Positions 8,001-18,400 of a stretch of 64,000 nt of DNA are shown one piece after another; the first letter of the stretch is position 1, and each line of letters begins with the position of its first letter. The stretch lies in the NCBI RefSeq assembly GCF_030316135.1, contig NZ_CP128185.1:4340001-4404000 (forward strand). Direction: 5' to 3'. The position numbers were made by a program, and so were the translations under genes. Source of the stretch: Aliiglaciecola sp. LCG003 (GTDB lineage: Bacteria > Pseudomonadota > Gammaproteobacteria > Enterobacterales > Alteromonadaceae). The notes under the pieces were generated by a model. That model did no database searches, was not told the DNA's origin, and saw nothing but the letters and a program-made list of their open reading frames with translations.

Positions 8001-9060
8001 CGTTAACCATCAATACCTTGTAGCTTTTCAGTTCTGGATGGCGACGGAGCTTCCGTACCAAAAACACCATGGTTAGACTTTTTCCGCTTCCCTGGGTGTG
8101 CCAAACCACGCCCGAACGCTGAATCCCTGTTTCCCCCTGCTCCATACGCTCGATGATTTTTTTCACTGCACGGAATTGCTGGTAGCGGCAAATAACTTTT
8201 ACTCGAGAACCATTATCTGTATCCATAAATAGGGTAAAGCAACGGGTGATATCGAGTAGTCTTTGTGGCTCAAGCATACCTTGAACTAGCCGTTCTTGAC
8301 TGCGGTGGGTGCCGATTTCCGATGCTATGTAGGGCTTTGTATCTGGGTAGATAGTTTTCCAGTTAAAATAGTAATCTTCATTTGAGGTAATGGTGCCCAC
8401 TTTACAATCATCACCGTGGGTGCTGATCATCAACTGATTAGTAAAAAATAGAGCTGGCTCACCCTCTCTATATTTACTGTGTTCCGGTTCACGTAAGTCT
8501 GCATAACGGCGCAGTTGCTCTATACCTGCGGCCATTGGGTCACTACAGTGTTGAGAGTGTAATTTGCTTTCAATCACTACAAGTGGCAAGCCATTAATGA
8601 ACAATACAATATCAGGGCGAATATGCTCTTTGCCGAACCCTGGGGTATCTACGCGGAACTGATTTATGGCGGTGAACGAGTTGTTTTCCCAGTTATCAAA
8701 ATCAATCAGCTTAACAACAGGGTCTTCTTCGCCGGTTAACTCGTTACGGTCGAGCTGCCACTTATGCAGACGGCCAATAAACTCCTCATTGGCCGCCAGC
8801 AATTTCTGAGTACCAAAGTCGGTGACATTGTCCAGTAATACATCTAGTTGGCTATCCGTTAGCCATGGTTTACCTTCATCGGTAGTGTTGATGCGATGCA
8901 CTGCGGTTTTAAAAATGTTTTTTAAAATGACTTCACGAAAAGAACTGCGAAAGCTGGTAGTTGGATCGGTAGGTACACCTTGCCCTAAATCCGTCACATC
9001 CCACCCCATACTTTTAAGCTGGTTTAGCAGGGGCTTTTCAACCAATTGGTACTCTGACAT
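5086..9060 (-). CDS. hsdR: Type I restriction enzyme R subunit (HsdR), long form
   Basis: 1324 aa. The N-terminal nuclease domain shows D150 (RPDIVLF) and E164-x-K166 (VVIESK) of the PD-(D/E)xK fold. The SF2 translocase follows, with Walker A HTQGSGKS at 321-328, a VDEAHR Walker B, and the motif VI stretch ARVNRTAKEKKRGYIVDYIG. It pairs with HsdM2S to cut unmethylated DNA after ATP-driven translocation. Most HsdR proteins are about 1000-1100 aa; this one carries an extra C-terminal part of roughly 250 residues with a hydrophobic stretch near 1240-1269 and a charged end. AAGGA lies before the ATG. 60 bp separate it from hsdS. Confidence 0.95.
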   Translation of the reverse strand: MSEYQLVEKPLLNQLKSMGWDVTDLGQGVPTDPTTSFRSSFREVILKNIFKTAVHRINTTDEGKPWLTDSQLDVLLDNVTDFGTQKLLAANEEFIGRLHKWQLDRNELTGEEDPVVKLIDFDNWENNSFTAINQFRVDTPGFGKEHIRPDIVLFINGLPLVVIESKLHSQHCSDPMAAGIEQLRRYADLREPEHSKYREGEPALFFTNQLMISTHGDDCKVGTITSNEDYYFNWKTIYPDTKPYIASEIGTHRSQERLVQGMLEPQRLLDITRCFTLFMDTDNGSRVKVICRYQQFRAVKKIIERMEQGETGIQRSGVVWHTQGSGKSLTMVFLVRKLRRHPELKSYKVLMVNDRSDLEEQLTNTAALIGDTVVEIKSTKDARDKLANDTSNTNMVMVHKFREQDSSFLPESVRKLLSKNLAEAQEAGDVERIEELEADFDAEIVMHRPFGVINSTEKVLILVDEAHRTQRGGKDRPSLSDNLFDAFPKSTRVAFTGTPLIAEHHTYPTWKRFGVSQEKAYIDKYKLQDAVDDGATLKILYEGKTADSAIYDKSGFDTKFEDLFADRTEEELREIRKKYGAEGDILEAEKRIEEIAEDLVKHYIRQILPAGFKAQVVCSSKRAAIHYRTYIEKALAKEIERYKKQPEQCIDKAWLERLEFLKTAVVISSDDTNEAASFTYARKQAKELKAVENFKKKFDHSKPNTGVAFLIVCDMLLTGFDAPIEQVMYLDKKLKEHNLLQTIARVNRTAKEKKRGYIVDYIGLANHLREALSMYSQDDQDDILESLQNIDSEVPVLESRYRRLLQLFTELKVYNIEAFVNQKLSVDEHYQVQLQAIAVLEDPRQRDNFNVFLKKFLQSMDIIMPNSLADPYKTPMYQFVHIQAKARQRYQDSSMSFHGVGEKIRSLVSEHLISLGINLKVDPVDLFSPEFMNNVGKEKSKRAQASEMEHAIRKHCKVNAEDDPAFYKQMSEKLEEVIKKHSGNWDKMIIELSALREQINVGRGPNARVVDPFFDLITSIAFPDGQKVKHIDKVRACAEAVMEELGEHIGSLDFWEREDLVSQLRGRIKKHFILSKVPELKDAREQLTIEVVALARRREQLLLSDHELTIRIERLIESIKDLNITGTIEDDRRILDMLKYSVCGVELYLASELEQYEQFIRVASVTVRTDIDVPNAPAALSSESTMSYEVKTEYDLMSSLSQNALSDIVSALQKELSVDGLETPLIALKQTRRGSQDFDVVAYIQMAALTGVIGNVATYIAVATFKKLFKKISELPLMLPGAMEVHRVESERIEPTFGIYGVVSEEELEKAIKERDELKSKKLH

Positions 9061-9120
9061 TGTTTGCTATCCTTGTAGCTGTCAGCGAGGCGTTTGCCTG
9101 CCGACATTTTTTATTTTTTG

Positions 9121-10359
9121 TTATACGGGTACGGAGACTTTGCCTGTTAGGAGGTCTTGCATTAGGCCTCGTTTGACTGAAATACTCTTCGACTTTTCCC
9201 TTTTGAGATCAGCAATAACTTCGTCTAAAGTATCGATTTTTGATGCTATTAAGATTTGCTCTTTTTCCTTGGGGATTGGACAACGAAACGAGGCTATTGT
9301 AGGTAAATTGATACCTGCTTTTGCACCGGAATCATTGTTTTTTTCAAACTGACCCTGCCCACACCGAGACGACAAATAATTACCAATAAATCTCGCATTT
9401 TCACCATCAGTGGATAAGCGAATTAGTGCCGTATGTTGGTTAATATAGGCTCTCCCCATATCCTCAGGGACAACACCAACAATACCTAAATCCGCAGTAA
9501 TCGAAATAAGAATGTCACCAGGCTGTAGCTGGGTTCTTTCCCCCTCAGAGCCACCGCCGATATTGACATATTTAACGGAATTCCAACGAAAATTCACATG
9601 CTCACGAGTAAGATTACTGATCCGAACAAAAAGATCGCCCTCCGAAGAGTAAAACTTAGCCCAGTCTCTAGAGCCGCTTGTTATCTTTTCTGATATATCT
9701 CCAAGTGTTTTTACATCCCACTCCTTAGGCAACATCCCCAAAGGTGTTTTTTTATAAAGCTCTGGCGCCTCTTCAAAAGTTGGGCGCAGGGTTTTGGTTT
9801 CTGGGTCGATACCTCGGCTAAACAAATCTGCCATCATGCCTTGCTTGATAGCAGTGTACTTGTCGATAAGGGCTTGAGTGGCGTCGAGTTCAGAGTTAAG
9901 GCATTGGATTATATCTGTGACTTTTTCGCCCACTCTACGATTCTTTGGCATAGAAATTTTCATTTCCGAAAGATCTTTTGCGCAAATAGCATCAAACGTT
10001 GAACCTTGAGCACGACGATGAAGAAAACTAGCTGATATAGTGAACGCCTCCCTCAAATATATCGCCGAGACAATATTGCTTTTAACCGCAGCTAACCCTC
10101 GACCAATACAATAATCTTTGTCTGCAACATTGGTTGTACCAACAGGAGCCCTAACACTAACTAATAAGCTACCTTCTTTAGCAACCTTTCCAGGAGACGT
10201 ACAAAAAACATCAGTCTCAGGATAGCTACCTGTAAAGTCTCCACAACCTTGCAAGAAAGGGATGTACCTATCATCATCTATATATGTTTCAGAGTCTGGC
10301 GATTGCCCCATCGTAATCGCAGCAACTTTCCCTAGTTGCACCCATTCAAAATCACTCAT
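9121..10359 (-). CDS. hsdS: Type I restriction-modification specificity subunit (HsdS)
   Basis: 412 aa with the usual two-repeat layout: a first target-recognition domain (from [15 protein letters not shown]), a central conserved helix ([20 protein letters not shown]), a second target-recognition domain (from [16 protein letters not shown]) and a C-terminal helix ([16 protein letters not shown]). It sets the DNA sequence recognised by the complex and shares both MTase and REase assemblies. Its ATG overlaps the hsdM stop by 8 bases, giving translational coupling. Target sequence cannot be read from the protein. Confidence 0.95.
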   Translation of the reverse strand: MSDFEWVQLGKVAAITMGQSPDSETYIDDDRYIPFLQGCGDFTGSYPETDVFCTSPGKVAKEGSLLVSVRAPVGTTNVADKDYCIGRGLAAVKSNIVSAIYLREAFTISASFLHRRAQGSTFDAICAKDLSEMKISMPKNRRVGEKVTDIIQCLNSELDATQALIDKYTAIKQGMMADLFSRGIDPETKTLRPTFEEAPELYKKTPLGMLPKEWDVKTLGDISEKITSGSRDWAKFYSSEGDLFVRISNLTREHVNFRWNSVKYVNIGGGSEGERTQLQPGDILISITADLGIVGVVPEDMGRAYINQHTALIRLSTDGENARFIGNYLSSRCGQGQFEKNNDSGAKAGINLPTIASFRCPIPKEKEQILIASKIDTLDEVIADLKREKSKSISVKRGLMQDLLTGKVSVPV

Positions 10360-13021
10360 AACCCAGCTCCTTCATAAAGCCAGCCAGCTTACTCGCTTCC
10401 TGCTCTCGTTTAGCAATAATACTCTTAGCTGTGACTTGGTATTTGCGATGTAGGTTCTCGATTGCAGCGATACGGTCAAGCAACAAGGCTCGCACATAAT
10501 TTTGGTATTGGCGATCCAGCGCAGTTTTGAATCGTTCTAGAATCAGCACTTTAGCCTCTTCATCCGTAATATCATTACGTGCTATCTCAAGCAATTCATC
10601 ACGGCGTTTTTCTGTTTCCTTGATTTCAGCGTTCAGTTGCTTTAGCTCATTCTCCAACTCTTTGTGTGCTGTCAACTTGGTTTCAATCGCAATTGCTTCA
10701 GCCGCAGCTTGAGTACCTCGTCGCGCGTGCTCTTTGATCAGTTCAAAGTTATCCAACTGAACGCCGAGTTCATCAGCGAGTGTAAGTATTTCGCTATGAA
10801 CAGCAAAGTTTAGGTCTTTGCCCGTCAGTCCTTTTGCAAAATCCCCTTGCTTGATACCTTTGGGAAGTTCAGCACTGTTTTTCAGCTGTATATACGCATC
10901 TTTGATTTGGGCTTTCAGCACTGCCAGACTAGTTTTGATCGTCGCTTTGTAACTCTTCAGCTCTTCTTTAAGCTGTTTGACGTACTCCGACGGCAGCGCA
11001 GGATTTTCATCGGTCGGCTCGTAATCTTCTTCATCTGCTGCATCCACAAAAGCTTGTAGTGCGCTGATACGCGATTGCTTAGCTTCTAACTCTTCCACCA
11101 CATCCGCGCACTGACTGGCGAATATCACTTCGTCGGGAATGAGTTCAGCATTCCAACCGCTCGCAGCAACAGATTTAAAATCTGCTTCCAGGGTTTTAAA
11201 CCAATCCGCCAACGCTCCACGTACCTTGTATTGGTTCAACAGGTTGATAGGCATTAGGTGCTTCTCAATGGTATTCAGGGATTCGCGGCGCAGTGCAAAT
11301 ACTCCTTTATCACCCAGCTTTTGATCGCCTAGTGCTTCAAACCCCGCGAAGTCCTGTTTCCAACCATCCAACGCTGCTTGGAAAACAGCATGCTTTTTCT
11401 GTACTGCGGGGAAGTTTTCAATATGAAGTTTGAGCGATGACAGTACTTCAAACTCATCGGCAAAATCTTGTAGATCCTTGTCAGAACGTGGAACGAACAG
11501 ACTTTCTTTCAAGCCGGGATAATCAGTCCAAGTGCTTTTCAGCGCGTCAATTTCTGTGGTTGGAATACCGCCGTTTAAATGGGCTTTCACGTTTTGAGGC
11601 TCAGGCGCTGGGCTGTTATCGACATAGCGGCGAATATTGAGGTTATAGTCTTCACGAGCCAGTTCATCTTTGTGAACCAAGCGTGCATATTTTTCGATGC
11701 TTGGGTGCTTTTCACCTTCCAGCATCGCTTTATAAACGCTGGTGATTTTCTCTATGTCTTCAGGGCGAAGGCTGTTTTGGTTTTTGCCTTCACGATATTC
11801 GCGGTCAGCGTTAATAAACAGCACTGAATCGCGGCTTTCGCGCCCGGCTTTATTGAGTACCAACACACAAGCAGGAATGCCGGTGCCGTAAAACAAACCT
11901 TGTGGTAGGCCTATCACCGCTTCCAGAATGCCTCGCTCGATAAAATCTGCGCGGCATGTACGCTCTTCTGCACCACGGAACAATACGCCATGAGGCATCA
12001 CCACGGCAGCTTTACCGTTCGCTTTGAGGGTTGCCACCATATGCTGCACAAACATCAAGTCAGCTTTCTTGCCAGATTCAGGCATAAAGGTGCTAAAGCG
12101 GTCTTTAAATTTCATTTCCGCTTTTTTGTAATTTTGAGAGAACGGAGGGTTCGCAATCACACGGTCAAATGAACGAAGCTCACCGTCTTTCGTTCTGTGA
12201 AGAGGATTTGCTAACGTATCTCCATTTTCAATATCTGCACCACCTGAACCATGTAAGATCATATTCATCTTACAGATAGACCAAGTCCCACCATTATCTT
12301 CTTGACCAAACAGGTGGATGTTTTTGACGTTGCCCCCAGTTTCCTCGACGTAATTACGACTTTGGATGAGCATACCGCCAGAACCACAAGTTGGGTCATA
12401 GATCTCCATACCCTCTTGAGGTTCAAGTATTTCAACTAATAAACGAACAACTTCAGCTGGTGTATAGAACTCTCCACCTTTTTTACCTGCGCTATCGGCG
12501 AAATATTTAATCAGGTACTCATAAGCTGCACCAAGTAGGTCTGGAAACTCGAAGTCATCGTTCGACAAAGGAATTTCGTTAAAGTGTTCAATAAATTCAA
12601 CTAAGCGGGTATCAGGAATTGGCTTCTTACCCGCTTGTTTGTTGAAATTTATATGTTTGAGAACCCCTTCTAACCCTTTTGCAGTATTCCGCTCTTCTAA
12701 TTCTTCAAGTGCCTTCTTTAAGCCAGATCCAACATTTTCTTTAATGTGTTTAATATTTTCCCAACGAGCTCTTTCTGGAACATAAAAATCAAACTGCTCT
12801 TCGTCTTCTAGCAGAAGTTCAATTTCATCATCGTCATGCCCTTCTTCCTTTAGCTTGCTGAATTTCGCTTGATAGTCTTTATGGAATTGATCGGACATAC
12901 GTTTAAGAAACAGGATCCCGAATATGTATTCCTTGTACTCGGAGGCATCCATTTTTCCTCTTAGGATGTCACAGGCCTTAAATAGTTTATTAGATAGCTT
13001 AGCTAGAGTTAGTTTTTGCAT
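10352..13021 (-). CDS. hsdM: Type I adenine methyltransferase subunit (HsdM), long form
   Basis: I prefer ATG 13021 ([14 protein letters not shown]) over the TTG ten codons earlier because the N-terminus then matches HsdM proteins. It shows the helical HsdM N-domain, SAM motif [11 protein letters not shown] (about residues 209-218) and catalytic NPPFS (about 291-295), so it is an N6-adenine methylase. At about 889 aa it is much longer than the usual 500-550. The second half (from about residue 480) is mostly charged, coiled-coil-like helix with many K/E/L heptads. It begins the hsdM-hsdS-hsdR-DUF45 operon and follows a small HTH gene by 74 bp. Confidence 0.93.
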   Translation of the reverse strand: MQKLTLAKLSNKLFKACDILRGKMDASEYKEYIFGILFLKRMSDQFHKDYQAKFSKLKEEGHDDDEIELLLEDEEQFDFYVPERARWENIKHIKENVGSGLKKALEELEERNTAKGLEGVLKHINFNKQAGKKPIPDTRLVEFIEHFNEIPLSNDDFEFPDLLGAAYEYLIKYFADSAGKKGGEFYTPAEVVRLLVEILEPQEGMEIYDPTCGSGGMLIQSRNYVEETGGNVKNIHLFGQEDNGGTWSICKMNMILHGSGGADIENGDTLANPLHRTKDGELRSFDRVIANPPFSQNYKKAEMKFKDRFSTFMPESGKKADLMFVQHMVATLKANGKAAVVMPHGVLFRGAEERTCRADFIERGILEAVIGLPQGLFYGTGIPACVLVLNKAGRESRDSVLFINADREYREGKNQNSLRPEDIEKITSVYKAMLEGEKHPSIEKYARLVHKDELAREDYNLNIRRYVDNSPAPEPQNVKAHLNGGIPTTEIDALKSTWTDYPGLKESLFVPRSDKDLQDFADEFEVLSSLKLHIENFPAVQKKHAVFQAALDGWKQDFAGFEALGDQKLGDKGVFALRRESLNTIEKHLMPINLLNQYKVRGALADWFKTLEADFKSVAASGWNAELIPDEVIFASQCADVVEELEAKQSRISALQAFVDAADEEDYEPTDENPALPSEYVKQLKEELKSYKATIKTSLAVLKAQIKDAYIQLKNSAELPKGIKQGDFAKGLTGKDLNFAVHSEILTLADELGVQLDNFELIKEHARRGTQAAAEAIAIETKLTAHKELENELKQLNAEIKETEKRRDELLEIARNDITDEEAKVLILERFKTALDRQYQNYVRALLLDRIAAIENLHRKYQVTAKSIIAKREQEASKLAGFMKELGYE

Positions 13022-13095
13022 AAAATTTCCGCTGTCGCTCGGTATGTCCAAGCAAGCTTTTGTTATCAGGTAGAAGGGGTCAGATGTATAAAGAG

Positions 13096-13275
13096 TTAAG
13101 TATTTTGTTTCTTTTTCTCTTCAATCCATATTTCTATATCCTCACGCTTAAAACGCCACGAACCACCCACCTTAAAGCCAGGTAATTGGCCTTCATTAGC
13201 CAAGCGATAAGCGGTTTTTTCGGCCAACTTTAAATAAGCAGCTACTTCTTTCAAGGTCAAAATTTGGTCTGACAT
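13096..13275 (-). CDS. Small excisionase/AlpA-like helix-turn-helix protein
   Basis: 59 aa from ATG 13275 to TAA 13096-13098, too short for a 60-aa cutoff. It begins [20 protein letters not shown] and continues [20 protein letters not shown], then [11 protein letters not shown], the standard winged-HTH helix-turn-helix type 17 (MerR/excisionase) fold. It lies directly upstream of hsdM in the same orientation. Such genes often precede type I restriction operons and probably control them; alternatively it is a recombination directionality factor of an island. Confidence 0.85.
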   Translation of the reverse strand: MSDQILTLKEVAAYLKLAEKTAYRLANEGQLPGFKVGGSWRFKREDIEIWIEEKKKQNT

Positions 13276-13394
13276 TTCAATACGTTTACCTGAATATGTA
13301 TATAAATGAGAGAATATGAGAAAATTGGGGAATAGACAATGGTTAGATAGCCCTAAACCACTTCGTTCAAATCCTGTAAAGCCATAAATCGGAA

Positions 13395-13408
13395 CCCCGC
13401 AAGCGGGG
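13395..13408 (+). promoter_or_regulatory. GC-rich hairpin CCCCGC-AA-GCGGGG
   Basis: A 6-bp perfect stem with a minimal AA spacer lies in the gap between the HTH gene (minus) and the small plus-strand gene. No T-run follows directly, so it is not a standard terminator. Probably part of the leader of the gene at 13549. Confidence 0.4.
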
Positions 13409-13479
13409 CCCCCTTGCTACGCAACCCTTCGGGCGATTTCTAGCTTGACTGGCTTTTCTCTGCGTAGTCTGTTTTGGCC

Positions 13480-13532
13480 ATGAGGTATGGCGCGCCTTTA
13501 GGCGGCAAGCGCCTAAAACTTACCAACCTCAT
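13480..13532 (+). promoter_or_regulatory. Nested hairpin in the leader of the 77-aa gene
   Basis: Outer arms ATGAGGT (13480-13486) and ACCTCAT (13526-13532) enclose a second stem TTTAGGCG/CGCCTAAA (13497-13504 with 13510-13517). The structure ends 17 bp before the start codon and next to the AAAAGGGG ribosome site, so it could control translation. Seen directly; function inferred. Confidence 0.5.
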
Positions 13533-13548
13533 AGCAAAAGGGGCTTCT

Positions 13549-13782
13549 ATGAAATCTATGGACTTTATAAACAGGGCTAAAAAAGTAGAATTTGCTGATA
13601 TAGCAAGGTCGGCGAAACCGATTGAACGTGCGACTCTTAAACACGTTCGGGCTAGCGATAAATGTTACCTGGTTAAAGCAGGCAGTAAATTACAATTCTG
13701 GATCATTCGTGATGATTGCTTGTTATCTGTGAATGTTTCTCTGCACTCACCATTTTGTGTTTGTACCGACGCTGATAGTTAG
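13549..13782 (+). CDS. Hypothetical protein (77 aa) with structured leader
   Basis: I start at ATG 13549 (MKSMDFINRAKKVEFADIAR), 8 bases after AAAAGGGG, rather than at the upstream ATG that would read through the nested hairpin. The product is small, soluble and basic, with C, W and H residues in a VNVSLHSPFCVC tail. No family recognised. It reads alone on the plus strand between the divergent HTH-hsd operon and the convergent rhuM gene, and a strong plus-strand terminator follows at 14006-14045. A toxin or regulator of the island is possible, but unsupported. Confidence 0.5.
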   Translation: MKSMDFINRAKKVEFADIARSAKPIERATLKHVRASDKCYLVKAGSKLQFWIIRDDCLLSVNVSLHSPFCVCTDADS

Positions 13783-14005
13783 TTATGTTTCCCATATCCC
13801 AACTTTCCCAGTTAGAAATTGAGCATTTTTTTAATTTTTTTCATAAATTTTTTCGATTTCTTTATGGTGAGTACACCGGTGAGTAAGAGGGCTTAAAAAC
13901 GGGTCAAAAGTACTTTGCAGGCCTTGTTATTACTGAAATCGTGAAATTTAAAACGATAAACAGATCCAGAATATCGAGTAGTTTTTCATCAGTCCAATGT
14001 CAGTT

Positions 14006-14045
14006 AAGGGGTCCAGTAGGAATATTCACTCCGACCCCTTTTTCT
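14006..14045 (+). terminator. Rho-independent terminator
   Basis: AAGGGGTC (14006-14013) pairs with GACCCCTT (14033-14040), followed by TTTTTC. It ends the transcript of the 77-aa gene, about 225 bp after its stop. Confidence 0.65.
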
Positions 14046-14208
14046 TTAGATATAAGATAACTTATCAACCAAAATGCCGTTTTTAGTAAAAATGACACCA
14101 CCGGTAAACAATTCACCGTTTAAAGTAGCCCCTCCCGCATTGTCAAATTTCAATTCAGTAGACAAAACGAGGGAATTTTGTCTTTGCATCATCCTCCTCC
14201 TATTGTTT

Positions 14209-15243
14209 CTATTTTTCTTTTTTAAGTATTGCCTTAAGGGCGGCGATATTAGCTTGCGCGCCTTCAGCTTCTCTTAGACGGCGGCGATTTTCTGCAAAGT
14301 TATCAAACTCCAATTTAGCCTTTTCATCTGACGCTTTTTTTGAAATTTTTCCGGAATCGTTCAACACATTTCTATCATTGAAGTTCAAAAACTGATCAAG
14401 CTTCTCGGCCCAGTCTTGTAAGAAAACTTGCTTGCGGCGCAAAGCTTGGTCTTCGGCAAAATCAAGCCACATGTTAACGATGCGATTGAGCTCTTTAATT
14501 TCATCTTCACGCAAATAGTTCTTTGCAATGGTGACATCTGTCTTGCGAACTTCATCGCCTTTATAACTTGTTAAGCCCATATCTGGCTTTCTGGCATCTA
14601 CACGACTGGAGATAAGCTCAGCAGCAGTCATGTGCGTACAAGCATAATGGAGCTTGTTCTGGATGGTTTGAAAGAAGCGGGTTGTATCTTGGTTAGATGG
14701 CTCATAATCAGCTGCCATTGTGAAAATCTCTTTAACCCTCAAATATATACGTCGTTCACTAGCTCGAATATCGCGAATGCGTTCAAGCATTTCATCAAAG
14801 TAGTCTGGAACGGCAGACTGGCCGACTGGAGGGTTTTTCAGACGTTCATCATCCATGGCAAAACCTTTGATAAGATATTCTTTTAATATCCCAGTCGCCC
14901 ATTGCCTAAACTGTGTACCGCGCTGTGAACGAACCCTGTAGCCCACTGCCAAAATGGAATCAAGGTTGTAGTGGTCGATTTCGCGAGATACCTGGCGAGT
15001 TCCTTCTAATCGAACTATCCGGAATTTCCGGATGGTTGCGTTTTGTACAAGTTCACCTTCATTGTAGATATTAATTAAGTGCTCATTAATCGTACGAACA
15101 TCTTTGTCATAAAGTTCTGCCATCACGGCTTGAGATAGCCACAAGGTATCGGACTCAAAGCGACACTCAACACGAGTTTGGCCGTCTGCGCTAGTAAAAA
15201 GAACAAACTCTCCTTGTGGAGCTTGAGGGACGTGTTCTGTCAT
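14209..15243 (-). CDS. RhuM-family protein
   Basis: 344 aa. The N-terminal half has the RhuM signature: LWLSQAVMAELYDKDVRTINEH, then DHYNLDSILAVGYRVRSQRGTQFRQWA and ILKEYLIKGFAMDDERLKNP. The C-terminal half is charged and helical with a short tail repeated in RhuM proteins (KLDQFLNFNDRNVL). RhuM was named from a Salmonella pathogenicity island; its biochemical role is not established, and its genes sit very often beside type I restriction systems as here. The gene is monocistronic, with a poor ribosome site before ATG 15243. Confidence 0.88.
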   Translation of the reverse strand: MTEHVPQAPQGEFVLFTSADGQTRVECRFESDTLWLSQAVMAELYDKDVRTINEHLINIYNEGELVQNATIRKFRIVRLEGTRQVSREIDHYNLDSILAVGYRVRSQRGTQFRQWATGILKEYLIKGFAMDDERLKNPPVGQSAVPDYFDEMLERIRDIRASERRIYLRVKEIFTMAADYEPSNQDTTRFFQTIQNKLHYACTHMTAAELISSRVDARKPDMGLTSYKGDEVRKTDVTIAKNYLREDEIKELNRIVNMWLDFAEDQALRRKQVFLQDWAEKLDQFLNFNDRNVLNDSGKISKKASDEKAKLEFDNFAENRRRLREAEGAQANIAALKAILKKEK

Positions 15244-15483
15244 TCAATTAACCTTCTTTATAATTGATAGGACTTGCTTAATCACACTATTGCCTCTTCG
15301 TACACTTTTTCGACTTTGGCAAATTTTGTCACGCTCTCTAGGCGAGTTAAGGTTGTGAGCTTCATCGAGTTTTTCATTGGGCGATGTGGCACCTTGGTTA
15401 CCCGTTTAACCGGCCAAAGTTTGTCAATTCCTTGGTTGAACTTTGGGTGTCTGAGGTAGATGCCAACGCCACTGTCATTTCCA

Positions 15484-18400
15484 CTACCCCACAGCCAACT
15501 TAGCGGCTTGTTGCCACATAAAGTTCGGCATCGGCTCTTCTAACTGCCAAGTGATACTCATAGGTTGTGAACCTGTATGCGATACATACTCCACTTCTCC
15601 AAAGTTAACAAAGCCCATAGTGCGACCGTATTCATCTTTGGCTTGCTCACGAACAAATAAAAACAGACGTTTACCCGTTTTTTGGTGCTGGATGTATTCC
15701 AAACCACGCCCCTTGTCTGGCCGTGCGCTATTTTGCGACTGCCAATGGAAAAGGTGTTCGTTAATCGCGTAATCATGGTACATGGTGGTTGGCGAAAACT
15801 GCTTTTCGTTTTTATCTAATGTGACAAACATCAGTTCAATATTTTGATCTTTCAGAACAAATACACCCTCTCGTGCTGGCGGTTGACGCTCGAAAGTAGT
15901 CGCCCCAAATGCAACCAATATTTGTTCACGCGCATAGCGCGCATGTAACCTTAACGAAACCTCTGCTAAGGCACGCATTATTGGCTGTTCGTGCTTTGTT
16001 TGAGCCAGTTGCCAGTTTAGTACGTCTAATAATTCTGATTTTAATTCAGGTGAATTCAGCTTTTCTAAACTCTGCGCAATTGAGTTAAAACCACACTCTG
16101 CTCCTGTTTTCTGCCAAAAGTCGTAATGACACATCAAAGCATGACGATGATTCGTATCTTCAATAACAAAATTCGCTTGGTAGAGTCGCTTTAGAAAACT
16201 CAAATAGGCATGGTCATCACAGATCAAAATACGATTATGGATAGCTTTTTTAAGCACTTTTAGAAGGTTTTCATTCAGTGTATTTTCATTGATTTTATCT
16301 TCAGCTTGCTGAACATGTTGCGACCAACAACCTCGCTTATATAGCTCATTTAAGTCGATATGAGGATTTAGCGCTAAGAAGTTGGATAGGGTTAACGGTA
16401 AAGTAGAATGTTGAGGGAACTGGCGGATCATCGCGACTAAACGATTCAATGTTAGGGATGCTTGGCGAATATTTCTTATCACCATTTCTTGAGTTCGCTT
16501 ACTCAATTCAATACGGCAGCCAAGTGGCGCATGGGGAAACCCTTGCTTTATTTCATCACTGATCGCACGATTGCTTTTCCCTACTAAAGATCTAAATTTA
16601 TTAGCAAAGTCGTATTCCGGGCGAGAATTACCGACAAAATCTAGCACTGTACAACACTCTTTACCGTCAGCTAAACGCAATCCACGACCAAGCTGCTGCA
16701 AAAAAATAGTTAAGCTTTCTGTTGGTCGTAGGAATAACAAGGTATCCACTTCGGGAATATCGACACCCTCATTGAATATATCCACTACGCAGAGCACGTT
16801 AATACTTCCTGAACGAATAGCTTGTTGCTTTTGTTGCCGTTCATGGCTGTTATCACTGGTCAGTACATCCGCTTTAATGCCTTTTAGCAGGAATTGCTGT
16901 GCCATGTACTGGGCATGCTCTTTACTCACACAAAAAGCTAACGCTTTCATTTTGCCAATATCAGTGATGACCTCCTGTAAACTCTGCAAAATTTTGTTAA
17001 AACGTGCTTGGTTGTGTGTATACAAATTAGTTAGTTGGGCAATATCGTAACGCCCTCGACTCCAAGCAATCGTTCGCAGGTCGGTATCATCATCTGTACC
17101 AAAATACTGAAATGGGCATAGATGGCGACGGTTAATCGCTTCGGGCAAACGAATTTCTGCCGCAATCACACCGCCAAAATCCGCTAAAATATCGCCACCA
17201 TCATGGCGCTCTGGCGTTGCTGTAAGGCCTAGTAATATAGCGGGTGCAAAATATTCTAATACCGCTCGATAACTACTTGCAGCAATGTGATGAACTTCAT
17301 CTATCACGATGTAGTCATAAAAATCGGATGTTAGGTTCAACTGAGCAAGCTGATTGTTGAGCGTTTGAATGGAAACAAACAACTGCCGATAATGCTCTGG
17401 CGTATGCTCACCAACCCAAAGTTCACCAAAAGTGCCATTACGTAATACACCACGATACGCCGCTCTGGCTTGTTGTAATATTTCTTCTCGGTGCGCGATA
17501 AATAAGAAATTGGCTTGCGGTTTTTCTTTAATAAAACGCGCAAAATCAAAGGCGGAAATCAGGGTTTTTCCAGTACCTGTAGCCGCGACCACTAAATTGC
17601 GAAAGCGCTGGTGAACACTGCGCTCAACGGCCAGTTGTTCTAAAATTTCACTTTGGTGAGGAAACGGCGAGATATCAAAGAAATGCGTTGGGCTGGCATC
17701 ATAATCACCACGCTGCTTGCTCAAAGCTTTTTTGAGTTTTTCACTGCTTTTCGCATCGCCATTAAAATTTTCAAAATCATTAGAAGCCCAATAGGTTTCA
17801 AAGGTACTTAATGATTTATTGATAATGTGTGGAATTTCTTGCGAAGTGATTTTTAAATTCCACTCTAAGCCATTGGTTAGTGCGGAACGCGACAGGTTGG
17901 ACGAGCCTATGTAGCCGGTGTGATAGCCAGTGTTGCGCAAAAATAGATAGCTCTTAGCATGTAAACGTTCGCGCTCTGTATTGTAGCTCAGTTTAACTTC
18001 TGTATTAGGCAAGCTTGCTAAGTATTCAACCGCTTTCGCATCAGTTGCACCCATGTATGACGTGGTAATGATTTTTAGCTCGCGCCCGCTTGCAGTGAAT
18101 TCTTCAAGCTCTTTGCGAAAAATTCGAATGCCCGCCCACTTAATAAATGACACCAACCAATAAATTTTATCTGCTGATAAAATCTCTCTTTTTAATTCAG
18201 ATTCAAGCGACAATCCGGCATTACTGCCACAGAACAGTTCACTTTGCGTTAAACCTGTTAGGGGGGAAATGTCCTTAATATAATTTTTAAAATCAGCTGA
18301 GACGGGATTTTCTAATTCGTATAGCGCAGTCAGAATTTTACCTTGGCTAACAAGTAAATTGTCTTCGATTAAATCCTTATCTTGAATTTGCGTTTTTAGC

